A DNA stretch of 64,000 nt from Zwartia panacis (lineage in GTDB: Bacteria > Pseudomonadota > Gammaproteobacteria > Burkholderiales > Burkholderiaceae_B), in assembly GCF_030410395.1 (NCBI RefSeq), contig NZ_JAUHHF010000013.1, forward strand, positions 32,544 to 96,543. The letters run 5' to 3'. The notes beneath the pieces were generated by a model. The model was not told the origin of the DNA. It saw nothing but the letters and a program-made list of their open reading frames with translations, and searched no databases. Below are positions 41,847 to 49,941 of this stretch, in pieces; positions within the stretch are counted from its first letter, which is position 1, and each line of letters begins with the position of its first letter. Both the position numbers and the translations under genes were made by a program.

Positions 41847-41854
41847 ATACAAAT

Positions 41855-41878
41855 ATTTATTGTATTAGTACAATAAAT
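41855..41878. promoter_or_regulatory. Perfect palindromic operator, probably for the IclR regulator
   Basis: ATTTATTGTA (41855-41864), spacer TTAG, TACAATAAAT (41869-41878): 10-bp perfect arms. It overlaps the -35 of the IclR promoter and lies 8 bp upstream of the -35 of the divergent ligase promoter, so one bound dimer could control both. Confidence 0.6.
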
Positions 41879-41889
41879 TGAAATAGAAT
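41860..41889 (+). promoter_or_regulatory. Promoter of the IclR gene
   Basis: TTGTAT (41860-41865) is followed after 18 bases by TAGAAT (41884-41889, 5 of 6). It overlaps the palindrome, which suggests autoregulation. Confidence 0.45.
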
Positions 41890-41922
41890 TTATGAACGCT
41901 ATGATCGAGAGGAAGATTGAAA

Positions 41923-42708
41923 ATGGTGAAGGGCAACAAAGAAACGACGGACGCTCCGCGCATTCGGCCCGTCCCTGCCGTGTCAAGAGCAATCGCAATA
42001 TTAAGATTGCTGGGTAAGACGCGTATACCGATGGGCGTCAATGCGATTGCGCATGCGCTCAATATCGTTCCAAGCACCTGTCTGCACATTTTGCGTGCGT
42101 TGACGGAAGAAAAGCTGATTTCTTTTGATTCGACCAGTAAGCATTATCGGTTGGGGGCTGGGATGCTGACTTTGGCGCGCAGCGCCATTGAATCAAATGT
42201 ATTTCCAGTACTTGTGCAGCCTGCGCTTGATCGGTTGTCGACGCAGTGGGGCGTGACTGCGATTGGTGTCGATGCGAGTGACCCAGACCAGATGGTGGTG
42301 GTGGCACTATCTCGCTCGAATTTGCCGTTTCGATTGCATGTGGATGTCGGGAGTGTGTTTCCATCGTTGTTGAGCGCGACTGGCCGACTGGTCGCAGCGT
42401 TTGGCGATCAGCCCGAATCAGAACTAAAAAAACGCTTTCAAAAGCTGCGTTGGGACAAGCCTTTAGATTACAAAATCTGGCAAAAGGAAGTAGAGTTTGC
42501 GAAAAAAAATCGATACAGTATTGATAAGAATACCTATATTGCAGGTATCACCATTGTGGCCGTTCCTGTTCTGACGCCAAACGGAAAGATCACTCACACG
42601 ATTGTTTGCGCAAGCCTAATGGATGCGCTCAACAAATCTCAGCTCGTCAAACTTACAAATGAAATGCAAGCTCAGGCACACAAAGTCGCAGATCACTTGT
42701 TTACTTGA
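41923..42708 (+). CDS. IclR-family transcriptional regulator
   Basis: This DNA-binding regulator has 261 residues. The N-terminal winged helix-turn-helix spans about residues 17-75 (AVSRAIAILRLLG, NAIAHALNIVPSTCLHILRA, KHYRLGAGMLTLA). The C-terminal ligand domain follows, with VALSRSNLPFRLHVDVG and PSLLSATGRLVAAFGD. ATG 41923 has GAGGAAG upstream. It is divergent from the ligase operon with a perfect palindrome between them and co-directional with a thioesterase gene 17 bases downstream. It probably senses the acid or CoA-ester substrate of block 3. Confidence 0.92.
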   Translation: MVKGNKETTDAPRIRPVPAVSRAIAILRLLGKTRIPMGVNAIAHALNIVPSTCLHILRALTEEKLISFDSTSKHYRLGAGMLTLARSAIESNVFPVLVQPALDRLSTQWGVTAIGVDASDPDQMVVVALSRSNLPFRLHVDVGSVFPSLLSATGRLVAAFGDQPESELKKRFQKLRWDKPLDYKIWQKEVEFAKKNRYSIDKNTYIAGITIVAVPVLTPNGKITHTIVCASLMDALNKSQLVKLTNEMQAQAHKVADHLFT

Positions 42709-42725
42709 AAAGATAAGGTACGCAG

Positions 42726-43148
42726 ATGGTTCAAATCTATAAACCCGAAGAGCAAGGTTGGAAGCTGCTTCGGTCAGAAGGTTTCATGTCAACGATTGGA
42801 CCACTTTGGTCCAGAAAGAGGGAGCAGAGCTGGGAGTATGGCTTGCATCTTGAACCTCAGCACCAAAACCCGCTTGGAATCGCGCATGGCGGCATGTTGG
42901 TGACGATGATCGATCAGGCATTCAGTATGATTGCATGGAGTGCTTCGGGGCGTCAGCCTTGTGCGACGATCCATTTGGATACGCATTTTCTTTCGCCCGC
43001 GAAAGCGGGGGATTTCCTGGTCGCGCGTGTAAACATCACCCGACAAACCTCTACGCTTATTTTTTTGCGCGGCTCATTGATTGTTGATGACAGAGAGATC
43101 ATGAGCGCGCAGGGGGTGATGAAAATCATCCAACGTTCATCTGACTAG
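42726..43148 (+). CDS. PaaI-family hot-dog thioesterase
   Basis: This hot-dog acyl-CoA thioesterase has 140 residues. The segment QNPLGIAHGGMLVTMIDQAF contains the HGG motif and the catalytic acidic residue in the long helix. ATIHLDTHFLSPAKAGDFL is the second conserved strand. It lies 17 bases after the IclR gene, so it is probably co-transcribed and may hydrolyse surplus CoA esters generated by block 3. Its 3' end overlaps the convergent hydrolase gene by 12 bases. Confidence 0.9.
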   Translation: MVQIYKPEEQGWKLLRSEGFMSTIGPLWSRKREQSWEYGLHLEPQHQNPLGIAHGGMLVTMIDQAFSMIAWSASGRQPCATIHLDTHFLSPAKAGDFLVARVNITRQTSTLIFLRGSLIVDDREIMSAQGVMKIIQRSSD

Positions 43149-44042
43149 CGTCGATTGTTGTTCTAGTAATTTTCTCAATATTTCATACGCCTCTTGGCGG
43201 GAACTTGGATGCGCGCCTACGTGAACCCCTTGGCCTGGATTCACGCCATTCGGGACATCTTTGCGCAAACGGACAGAACCAGTCGGGTTGTCAAAGCCGT
43301 GGTAGGCCTCAGGGTAGACATACACACGAGCGTCGCTATGCTTGCCTAAATCAATACAGGGTTGAGCGGGTGTCCAGTCATCGAGTTTCCCAAGAAACAA
43401 TGTCAAAGGCACATGAGTACGATATCCACGCGCAAGTTGAGCCGAACATCCCGGATAAAAGGCTACAGCTTGATCAACAAGAGTCGTCACATTTTCGATT
43501 GGTTGCCGCGTGAGATTTTTTGGAGAGGCTTCAATTGTTTCAAGTACAGTCGTGCCGCCATTTGACCAACCTAGTAATACGGTTTTCAGCACAGTTTTTT
43601 GATCTTGACCTGACTCGCTAGAAAACCAATCCTGTTCTTTGACCCATTGCGCTGTGGCTAAAACATCTGCTTTACGATTGGATTGTTTGATCGTTCTATC
43701 TACAAATTTTTGAGTGCATATCTCTCTTCGACCGCGAGTGGTAAAGCTGTCTGGAAAAACTGCGATCCAATCATGCCGGTTGGCAAATTCGGCCATCGCG
43801 GCGTGTCGGGCAGATAATTTGTCACCATTTTTTGTGTTGGTCGACAGTAAGCCGCCGCAGCCATGGAGTGCGATCAGTACGCCTTTTGGCGTATTTGGAG
43901 GGGTAAAGACATGCACCAAAATGTCGGTTTGGTTGGGTATAGGCAACACTACCTGATATGCCCGCTCAGCCGCATAAACATTGGCGATTATGGCTGGAAT
44001 ATAAAAAATCGCAGACAAGAAAAGATATTTGAATTTTGACAA
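43137..44042 (-). CDS. Secreted alpha/beta hydrolase (PHB-depolymerase/DLH-like)
   Basis: This exported hydrolase has 301 residues. The signal peptide covers about 1-25 (FYIPAIIANVYAAERA). The oxyanion-hole motif is LIALHGCGGLL, the nucleophile Ser is in LLGWSNGGTTVLE, the acid in LFLGKLDDWTPAQPC and the His in EAYHGFDNPTGSV. The internal Cys residues may form disulfides in the periplasm. It is divergent from the arylsulfatase gene across a 79-base region with a dyad. The substrate is unknown; a polymer or ester hydrolase role is possible. Confidence 0.85.
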   Translation of the reverse strand: MSKFKYLFLSAIFYIPAIIANVYAAERAYQVVLPIPNQTDILVHVFTPPNTPKGVLIALHGCGGLLSTNTKNGDKLSARHAAMAEFANRHDWIAVFPDSFTTRGRREICTQKFVDRTIKQSNRKADVLATAQWVKEQDWFSSESGQDQKTVLKTVLLGWSNGGTTVLETIEASPKNLTRQPIENVTTLVDQAVAFYPGCSAQLARGYRTHVPLTLFLGKLDDWTPAQPCIDLGKHSDARVYVYPEAYHGFDNPTGSVRLRKDVPNGVNPGQGVHVGAHPSSRQEAYEILRKLLEQQSTLVR

Positions 44043-44052
44043 TTGTGTTCCA

Positions 44053-44080
44053 ATTAATGGGCGTGATATGCCCTGTTAAT
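44053..44080. promoter_or_regulatory. Imperfect dyad between the secreted hydrolase and arylsulfatase genes
   Basis: ATTAA-T-GGGC (44053-44062) and GCCC-TG-TTAAT (44070-44080) are arranged around a 7-base centre. Inner GGGC/GCCC and outer ATTAA/TTAAT arms share nearly the same axis. It is placed to control both divergent genes. Confidence 0.4.
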
Positions 44081-44121
44081 GATTCAATCAAAAAGTCATA
44101 TCCGACCTACGGAGATTAAAT

Positions 44122-45666
44122 ATGAAATTTACGTTAAAGAAAAGCACAATGGCTCTGGCCATGGCCGCTGGTGCTCTCCTGTCTACTCAGGCATTGGCAC
44201 AAAAGCAACCAAATATTCTGATCCTTTGGGGCGATGATATTGGCCAATTCAATATCAGTGCCTATAACCATGGAATGATGGGCTACAAGACGCCCAACAT
44301 TGATAGTATCGCCAAGCAAGGTGCGCTCTTTACCGACTGGTACGGACAGCAGAGCAGTACTGCAGGCCGCGCGGCATTCATCACGGGTCAGTCACCCATC
44401 CGGACAGGTTTGACAAAAGTTGGCTTGCCCGGGACCCCAGAGGGTATGCGCAAAGAAGATCCGACACTCGCCACATTATTAAAGGCGCGTGGTTACAAGA
44501 CTGGACAGTTTGGCAAGAATCACCTCGGTGATCGTGACGAAATGCTGCCGACTGCACATGGTTTTGATGAGTTTTTCGGCAACCTGTATCACCTGAATGC
44601 GGAAGAAGAACCTGAGAATCCAGACTACCCGAAAGATCCGGAGTTCAAAAAGAAATTCGGTCCTCGTGGCGTGATACATAGCTTTGCCGGCGGTCCGATC
44701 AAGGATACAGGTCCTCTGACACGCAAGCGCATGGAAACGATTGACGATGAGGTGATGGTCAAGACACTTGACTTCATGGAGCGCGCTAAAAAAGAGGACA
44801 AGCCCTTCTTTATTTGGTGGAACTCTACACGCATGCACATCTTCACGCATCTGAAGGAGTCCTCAAGAGGCAAGACTGGCTTGGGGGTCTATGCGGATGG
44901 TATGGTTGAGCACGATGGGCATGTTGGCCAGATTCTCGCCAAGCTTAAAGAGCTCGGTCTCGATGAAAACACCATCATCATGTACTCGACTGATAACGGT
45001 GCAGAGACTTTCACATGGCCTGACGGTGGTACGACCATGTTCCGCGGTGAAAAGAATACAAACTGGGAAGGTGGCTACCGTGTCCCTGCGATGATCAAAT
45101 GGCCAGGTGTCATCAAGCCAGGTACTGTGAGTAACGACATCGCCGCACACGAAGATATGCTGCCAACATTGCTGGCTGCCGCAGGTGACAAGACTGTCAA
45201 GCAGGATCTCCTCAAGGGACGCAAGGTCGGTGACATGACTTATAAAGTCCACCTCGATGGTTACGACCTCGGTCCAGCATTGAAGGGCGAGCAAAAGACC
45301 TGGCCACGCCGTGAGTTTATCTACTGGACGGATGATGGTAGCGTGGCTGCCTTGCGTTACGACAACTGGAAGGTCACTTTCCTTCAGCAAGAGGCAGAGG
45401 GACTTGAAGTCTGGCAAAAACCCTTCACTGTTTTGCGTGCCCCGGCCCTGACAAACTTGCGTATGGATCCCTTCGAGCGCGCTCAGCAAGAGCATGCAAT
45501 GGGCTATCAGCGCTGGTATCTTGACCGGATGTTCGCGATTGCTCCAGCAGGCGCCTATGTTGGCAGGTGGTTACAGAGCTTCCGCGAGTTCCCACCTCGC
45601 CAGAAGCCCGGTAGCTTTAACCTTGACCGTGTCATGGAGTCTGTGACCCGCTCCCAACAAAACTAA
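44122..45666 (+). CDS. Arylsulfatase, Ser-type (formylglycine from serine), exported
   Basis: This sulfatase-family hydrolase has 514 residues. The signal peptide covers about 1-26 (GALLSTQALAQK), so it is periplasmic. The metal site begins LWGDDIGQFNIS (Asp38, Asp39). The active-site motif is Ser79-Thr-Ala-Gly-Arg83, where relatives that use FGE carry Cys. Ser-type sulfatases require an anSME-type radical-SAM maturase, and one is encoded at 46743-47996. YSTDNGAETFTWPDGG carries the second metal-ligand pair. GGYRVPAMIKWPG is also typical. A strong terminator follows the gene. Confidence 0.92.
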   Translation: MKFTLKKSTMALAMAAGALLSTQALAQKQPNILILWGDDIGQFNISAYNHGMMGYKTPNIDSIAKQGALFTDWYGQQSSTAGRAAFITGQSPIRTGLTKVGLPGTPEGMRKEDPTLATLLKARGYKTGQFGKNHLGDRDEMLPTAHGFDEFFGNLYHLNAEEEPENPDYPKDPEFKKKFGPRGVIHSFAGGPIKDTGPLTRKRMETIDDEVMVKTLDFMERAKKEDKPFFIWWNSTRMHIFTHLKESSRGKTGLGVYADGMVEHDGHVGQILAKLKELGLDENTIIMYSTDNGAETFTWPDGGTTMFRGEKNTNWEGGYRVPAMIKWPGVIKPGTVSNDIAAHEDMLPTLLAAAGDKTVKQDLLKGRKVGDMTYKVHLDGYDLGPALKGEQKTWPRREFIYWTDDGSVAALRYDNWKVTFLQQEAEGLEVWQKPFTVLRAPALTNLRMDPFERAQQEHAMGYQRWYLDRMFAIAPAGAYVGRWLQSFREFPPRQKPGSFNLDRVMESVTRSQQN

Positions 45667-45707
45667 GCAACACAGATGTGTTGAAACGAGCGTAACCAAG
45701 GTAGACT

Positions 45708-45737
45708 AACTCCGCCCTGAACAGGCGGAGTTTTTTT
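45708..45737 (+). terminator. Rho-independent terminator after the arylsulfatase gene
   Basis: AACTCCGCC (45708-45716) pairs with GGCGGAGTT (45724-45732) around a 7-nt loop, followed by further T residues to 45737. Confidence 0.93.
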
Positions 45738-45765
45738 ATGCATTCTACAAATGGACGGCAATGAC

Positions 45766-46740
45766 ATGAAGAAGTTGGTGACGGGTATTTTGTTGTTTTT
45801 CACGATCCATGCTTTTGCGCAAGGGCTTTTGCCTTCGTGGAATGAGGGCCCAAGCAAACAGGCCGTGTTGAATTTCATTGAAACAACCACGACTGAGGGA
45901 AGCCCACAGTTCGTGCCGTTAACCGAGAGAATTGCGGTTTTTGATAATGATGGAACTCTGTGGAGCGAACAGCCGATCTACGTCCAAATCGCTTTTACAT
46001 TTGATCGCATCAAGGCGCTTGCGCCCAAGCATCCCGAATGGAAGACGCGACAACCTTTCAAGGCGGTATTAGAAGACGATCTGCAGGGAGTCTTGGCAAC
46101 GGGACAAAAAGGGCTCTTTGAACTGATTGCGGCGACGCATGCGGGGGTCGATACTGAAACCTTCCGCGGTATCGTCGAGCACTGGTTGAAGTCTGCGCGC
46201 CACCCTAAGACAGGTCGACCTTACACCGAAATGGTTTACCAGCCCATGCTTGAGCTCTTAACCTACCTTGAGACACGCGGTTACAAGACCTATATTGTCT
46301 CCGGAGGCGGGGTTGAGTTCATGAGGCCTTGGACAGAGATGGTGTACGGCATCCCTCCAGAACGTGTGATTGGCAGTTCGATTAAGACGAAATTTGAAAT
46401 CGTAGATGGCCAACCCCGCCTGGTCGGACAGCCAGAGCTGCAGTTTATCGACGATGGCGCGAATAAGCCGGTCGGCATTCAGGAGCGTATCGGACGCCGC
46501 CCTGTAATGGCTGTTGGAAATTCAGATGGTGATCGTGAGATGCTGTTGTGGACAACCGCAGGTCAAGGGCCTCGATTTGGCATGTTGATTCATCACACCG
46601 ACGACGTGAGAGAGGTCGCCTACGACAGGGACTCGTTAATCGGCCGCCTGAACGACGCACTCGACCTTGCTCCCAGCAAAGGTTGGATTGTCGTGGATAT
46701 GAAGCGCGAGTGGAAAGAAATCTTTCCACCTCAGAAATAA
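45766..46740 (+). CDS. Exported HAD-superfamily phosphatase
   Basis: This 324-residue protein belongs to the haloacid-dehalogenase superfamily. The signal peptide is MKKLVTGILLFFTIHAFAQG. Motif I is VFDNDGTLW near residue 55, motif II is YIVSGGGVEFM, and the metal-binding motif IV is AVGNSDGDREML. ATG 45766 gives a clean signal peptide; ATG 45751 would add five residues. An exported HAD beside a sulfatase may act on sulfated or phosphorylated organics. It is convergent with the maturase gene, separated by only two bases. Confidence 0.9.
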   Translation: MKKLVTGILLFFTIHAFAQGLLPSWNEGPSKQAVLNFIETTTTEGSPQFVPLTERIAVFDNDGTLWSEQPIYVQIAFTFDRIKALAPKHPEWKTRQPFKAVLEDDLQGVLATGQKGLFELIAATHAGVDTETFRGIVEHWLKSARHPKTGRPYTEMVYQPMLELLTYLETRGYKTYIVSGGGVEFMRPWTEMVYGIPPERVIGSSIKTKFEIVDGQPRLVGQPELQFIDDGANKPVGIQERIGRRPVMAVGNSDGDREMLLWTTAGQGPRFGMLIHHTDDVREVAYDRDSLIGRLNDALDLAPSKGWIVVDMKREWKEIFPPQK

Positions 46741-46742
46741 AC

Positions 46743-47996
46743 TTATTCAGGTAGGCGGCCGAGATGTCTCAGAATACGGATGACATCCGGCCCGATATGG
46801 TCGTAGAAGTGATAGAGTCCTGAGCAGAGATAGTTCATCCCAACTTCACCATCGCGACTCTTGATGAGTCGGTTTTTGGGACATTCCCCCCAGCATAGTT
46901 GCAGGTAGTCACAACTGCGACATTGTTTGGGTAGTGTGTCGCGTTTATCCATTCCGAACTTCTCCTGTGCAGGAGAAAAGGCCATGTCGCCGAGATGTGT
47001 CTGAGCGATATTTCCTAGGCGATATTCAGGATAAACAAAGTGATCGCAGGAGTAGACTTCTCCGTCGTGCTCGACAGCAAGCCCTTTGCCGCAAAATTCC
47101 GCCTGTGTGCATGTTTGAGCGGGGAGTCCACTTGCCTGGGCGATCGCAGTTTCAAACAGGTTGACGTGAATGCGTCCAAAATCTGTAGCAAGCCATTCAT
47201 CCCAGACGCCCGACAAAAAATGACCATAGTCATCCGGATCGACTGACCAGTCCGTCACAATCGATAAGGGGTGACCTGGTTTGGCGCGTGGAGAGTCCTG
47301 CAAGGGTGCAGTCGAAAAATCCATCTTGCCTGGTGCAGATTCTTTGAAGGCTTTCGGCTCGACAGCGGGATTGAACTGAACCCGCCAGCTTCCGACTTCG
47401 TCCACCAGAAAACGATATACCTCTTTAGGATGTTTTGCATTGGCGCGATTGACGACGCATAAAGCCGCAAAGGATACTTCTGCGGCAACGAGTTTGCGCG
47501 CGGCATTCATCACCAAATCAAACGTCGGCTTATTGTTGCGCGTTTTACGATATAAATCGTGCAATTCGCGTGGACCGTCAATGGATAGCCCGACATGGAA
47601 ATTATGTTTCTTAAGAAACGAAATCCATTCGTCATCGAGCGCGATACCGTTTGTCTGGAGATCATTCTCAATCCGCTGCCCAGGCTTTGCATACTTGGCT
47701 TGCAGTGCAACGACACGCTCATAAAACGCTAATCCCATCAATGTGGGTTCACCACCTTGCCAGGAAAAAACAACTTGTTCTCCGGTCTGACTTTCAATGT
47801 ACTGGCGAATGTGCTGCTCAAGCGTTGGATCGTCCATCCGAGCGTGCGGCTTATGCTCGAGCAAGTCAGTCTTATGGAGATAAAAGCAGTAATCGCAATC
47901 GATATTGCACTCCGCGCCGGACGGTTTGTTCATCGCGTGGAAGCGATAGTGCCGGCCAGCGGGAAGCGCAGGAAGTTTGAGTTCAGGTTTTTGCAC
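46743..47996 (-). CDS. Anaerobic-type sulfatase maturase (radical SAM, anSME)
   Basis: This cytoplasmic radical-SAM/SPASM enzyme has 417 residues and converts an active-site Ser (or Cys) of sulfatases into formylglycine. The radical-SAM cluster motif is Cys30-x3-Cys34-x2-Cys37 (AECNIDCDYCFYL). The Gly-rich SAM segment is SWQGGEPTLMG. The C-terminal SPASM region has QTCTQAEFCGKGL, YSCDHFVYPEYRLG and CRSCDYLQLCWGECPKNRL, which hold the auxiliary clusters. The nearby Ser-type arylsulfatase is its obvious substrate. Confidence 0.94.
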   Translation of the reverse strand: MQKPELKLPALPAGRHYRFHAMNKPSGAECNIDCDYCFYLHKTDLLEHKPHARMDDPTLEQHIRQYIESQTGEQVVFSWQGGEPTLMGLAFYERVVALQAKYAKPGQRIENDLQTNGIALDDEWISFLKKHNFHVGLSIDGPRELHDLYRKTRNNKPTFDLVMNAARKLVAAEVSFAALCVVNRANAKHPKEVYRFLVDEVGSWRVQFNPAVEPKAFKESAPGKMDFSTAPLQDSPRAKPGHPLSIVTDWSVDPDDYGHFLSGVWDEWLATDFGRIHVNLFETAIAQASGLPAQTCTQAEFCGKGLAVEHDGEVYSCDHFVYPEYRLGNIAQTHLGDMAFSPAQEKFGMDKRDTLPKQCRSCDYLQLCWGECPKNRLIKSRDGEVGMNYLCSGLYHFYDHIGPDVIRILRHLGRLPE

Positions 47997-48005
47997 AGAC
48001 CGTAC

Positions 48006-48560
48006 TTACTTGTTGATTTTGGTGATTTTATTACCCTGAATACCAACGCCGGCCATTAAGCCTTTTTGGCTAAATACGAAGGCATAGATATCTTTTTGAA
48101 CGGTGGTGGTCGTCGTCGAGTTTCCCATGCCTTGATCGATCACAACAATGCTTGGACCCACGCCGACTTCAAAGCCTTGCGCAACGTTCAGGGCATTGAT
48201 GGCTTCCTCTTTCATAAAAAACATGGCATACCCATACTCTTGGGCGCCAGCCTGAAAACCGAATGATGCACCACCTGTATTGTAAAAAGCGGCTGCTTTG
48301 TCACCGCGCCACAACACGCCTTCACCATATTGCCCACCAATCATGAAGCCGGCTTTTTTAACGCTGGGAAAAACCAAAACGGCAGCTGCTTTAGTGCTTA
48401 ATTCTTTGGCGATCGCATTTTGTGAAATGAGCGCATTGAGCGCTGCCCACGAACTACGCTCGAGTGCGGCGCGTGTTTCTGCGTGCGCGCTGACACTAAA
48501 CAAAGCGGTGATTGAAATGGATAGCGCGAAGAGGATATTGCGAAGAGAAATGTTCAGCAT
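48006..48560 (-). CDS. SYLF-domain (YSC84-like) exported protein
   Basis: This 184-residue protein has a signal peptide (ALFSVSAHAETRA) and a SYLF lipid-binding domain. The segments AVLVFPSVKKAGFMIGGQYG, GFQAGAQEYGYAMFFMKEEA and GVGPSIVVIDQGMGNS are family features. Bacterial members bind lipids at the membrane, with unknown purpose. It lies 9 bases downstream of nothing in its own direction and is followed, 9 bases on, by the maturase gene, so the two may be co-transcribed. Confidence 0.88.
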   Translation of the reverse strand: MLNISLRNILFALSISITALFSVSAHAETRAALERSSWAALNALISQNAIAKELSTKAAAVLVFPSVKKAGFMIGGQYGEGVLWRGDKAAAFYNTGGASFGFQAGAQEYGYAMFFMKEEAINALNVAQGFEVGVGPSIVVIDQGMGNSTTTTTVQKDIYAFVFSQKGLMAGVGIQGNKITKINK

Positions 48561-48712
48561 GATTGGAGTGTCAATATATGGGGTAGAAAGTCGCTGACGT
48601 ATTGCGATCCACGACTCCCCGAGAGTCGCTCAGAATACACGCAACTTTAATAATTGGATACTGTGGTCAATCTGGTCTATGGTGTACGCCAATCGACGTG
48701 TTTGCTCCGCAC

Positions 48713-49825
48713 TTAGTAAAAGGATTTCTCATCGATCGAAAGAAGGGGAAAGGCACTGAGTGCGCCTGAAGGTTCGAGCGCAGTGGTGGCGCGAAGATAT
48801 GAACCGTCAAGCTCTTTTAATGAATTCACGCCCAATAATCCCAGACAAATATTGACCTCAGCCTCAAGTAATTCAAGTGTGCGAACCAATCCCGCGCTTC
48901 CATCGGCTGCGAGGCCGAAGCATTGCATGCGACCGATACCCACCATGTCGGCTCCGGCTGCAATTGCTTTCACGATATCGCTTCCCCGGTTGATGCCACC
49001 GTCGACAATGACAGTTGCACGCTTATTAACAGCCTTGACAACCTCAGGGAGTACATCCATGGAGCCCAGGCCGTGATCGAGTTGTCGACCCCCATGGTTC
49101 GAAACATAAACCATATCTACGCCATGCTCTACAGCTAATGCTGCATCCTCAGCGGTTCCGATGCCCTTCAAAATGAGTGGTACTTTTAGTTTTGATTTCA
49201 GGCGATCGACGTCCTTCCAAGTTAATCTGGGCTGATGTTCACGTCCAGGAACTGTATGGCGTCGAATATTTCGTTTGGCGAGATCCCTTTCGCGTCGACT
49301 ATAGTGCGCGGTGTCGACAGTCAGGCAAAAGGCTGCATTACCCGCGGCTTCGGCGCGAGCAGCGATTTCATCGACCCAGGCTGGGTCGCCATGGACGTAA
49401 AGCTGGAACAGGCGTAGCGCATCAGGGGCTGCACGCTGAACGGCCTCGATTCCGGGCTCGCATACAGAACTCAGCATGTGCGAGACACCGAACTCACCCG
49501 CCGCGCGTGCCGCTGCGGCGCCTGCTTCGGGAGCAAAAAGCTCCAGACTGCCGACAGGAGCAAGAATGATCGGCAGGCGCAGCTTACGTCCCAGGAACGT
49601 GGTCTCTCCAGAAACATGACTCACATCTCTAAGTACGCGCGGACGAAAGGCGAGGGCATCCAGTGCTGCTCTGTTGCGACGCAAAGTTGTTTCGGTTTCA
49701 GTACCGCCGACAATGTAGTCCCAATGATCGTGATTGAGTTTTTGCCGTGCTTTCTGAATAATTTCGTGCAGTGTTAAAAAAGCGTGTTGTGTTGCAGGGT
49801 GAGATGTCTGTTTTGGGGTTGTCAT
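48713..49825 (-). CDS. FMN-dependent alpha-hydroxyacid oxidase/dehydrogenase
   Basis: This is a second FMN-dependent alpha-hydroxyacid dehydrogenase, 370 residues. The catalytic motif is VSNHGGRQLDHGLGS, with IVDGGINRGSDIVKAIAAGA and PIILAPVGSLELFAPEAGAA. It carries a long internal segment (SRRERDLAKRNIRRH) typical of the flexible loop 4. ATG 49825 is preferred because the upstream TTG at 49897 coincides with the -35 of a predicted promoter. It is divergent from a signal-less binding-protein-like gene. The 2-hydroxyacid substrate is not identifiable. Confidence 0.9.
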   Translation of the reverse strand: MTTPKQTSHPATQHAFLTLHEIIQKARQKLNHDHWDYIVGGTETETTLRRNRAALDALAFRPRVLRDVSHVSGETTFLGRKLRLPIILAPVGSLELFAPEAGAAAARAAGEFGVSHMLSSVCEPGIEAVQRAAPDALRLFQLYVHGDPAWVDEIAARAEAAGNAAFCLTVDTAHYSRRERDLAKRNIRRHTVPGREHQPRLTWKDVDRLKSKLKVPLILKGIGTAEDAALAVEHGVDMVYVSNHGGRQLDHGLGSMDVLPEVVKAVNKRATVIVDGGINRGSDIVKAIAAGADMVGIGRMQCFGLAADGSAGLVRTLELLEAEVNICLGLLGVNSLKELDGSYLRATTALEPSGALSAFPLLSIDEKSFY

Positions 49826-49868
49826 TTTGTATGAGCGGCCAGCTTTCTTCTGTGAATGGTTTACCATG

Positions 49869-49897
49869 AAGTTAGGCGGCGCGATGTCATTTGTCAA
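49869..49897 (-). promoter_or_regulatory. Promoter of the alpha-hydroxyacid oxidase gene
   Basis: On the minus strand a perfect TTGACA (49897-49892) is separated by 17 bases from TAACTT (49874-49869, 3 of 6). It argues for ATG 49825 over more upstream starts. Confidence 0.45.
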
Positions 49898-49941
49898 CTC
49901 TGCCAGAGAGCAAACAACACCTAATTTTTTGGATCAAATCA

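Noticed and set aside
44866..45495. A minus-strand frame of about 210 codons opposite the arylsulfatase gene
   Set aside because: It is antisense to conserved sulfatase motifs, with no ribosome-binding site and no recognisable domain.
48612..48628. Hairpin CGACTC-CCCGA-GAGTCG downstream of the alpha-hydroxyacid oxidase gene
   Set aside because: The stem is only 6 bp, has no T-run on either strand, and may be chance; not called a terminator.
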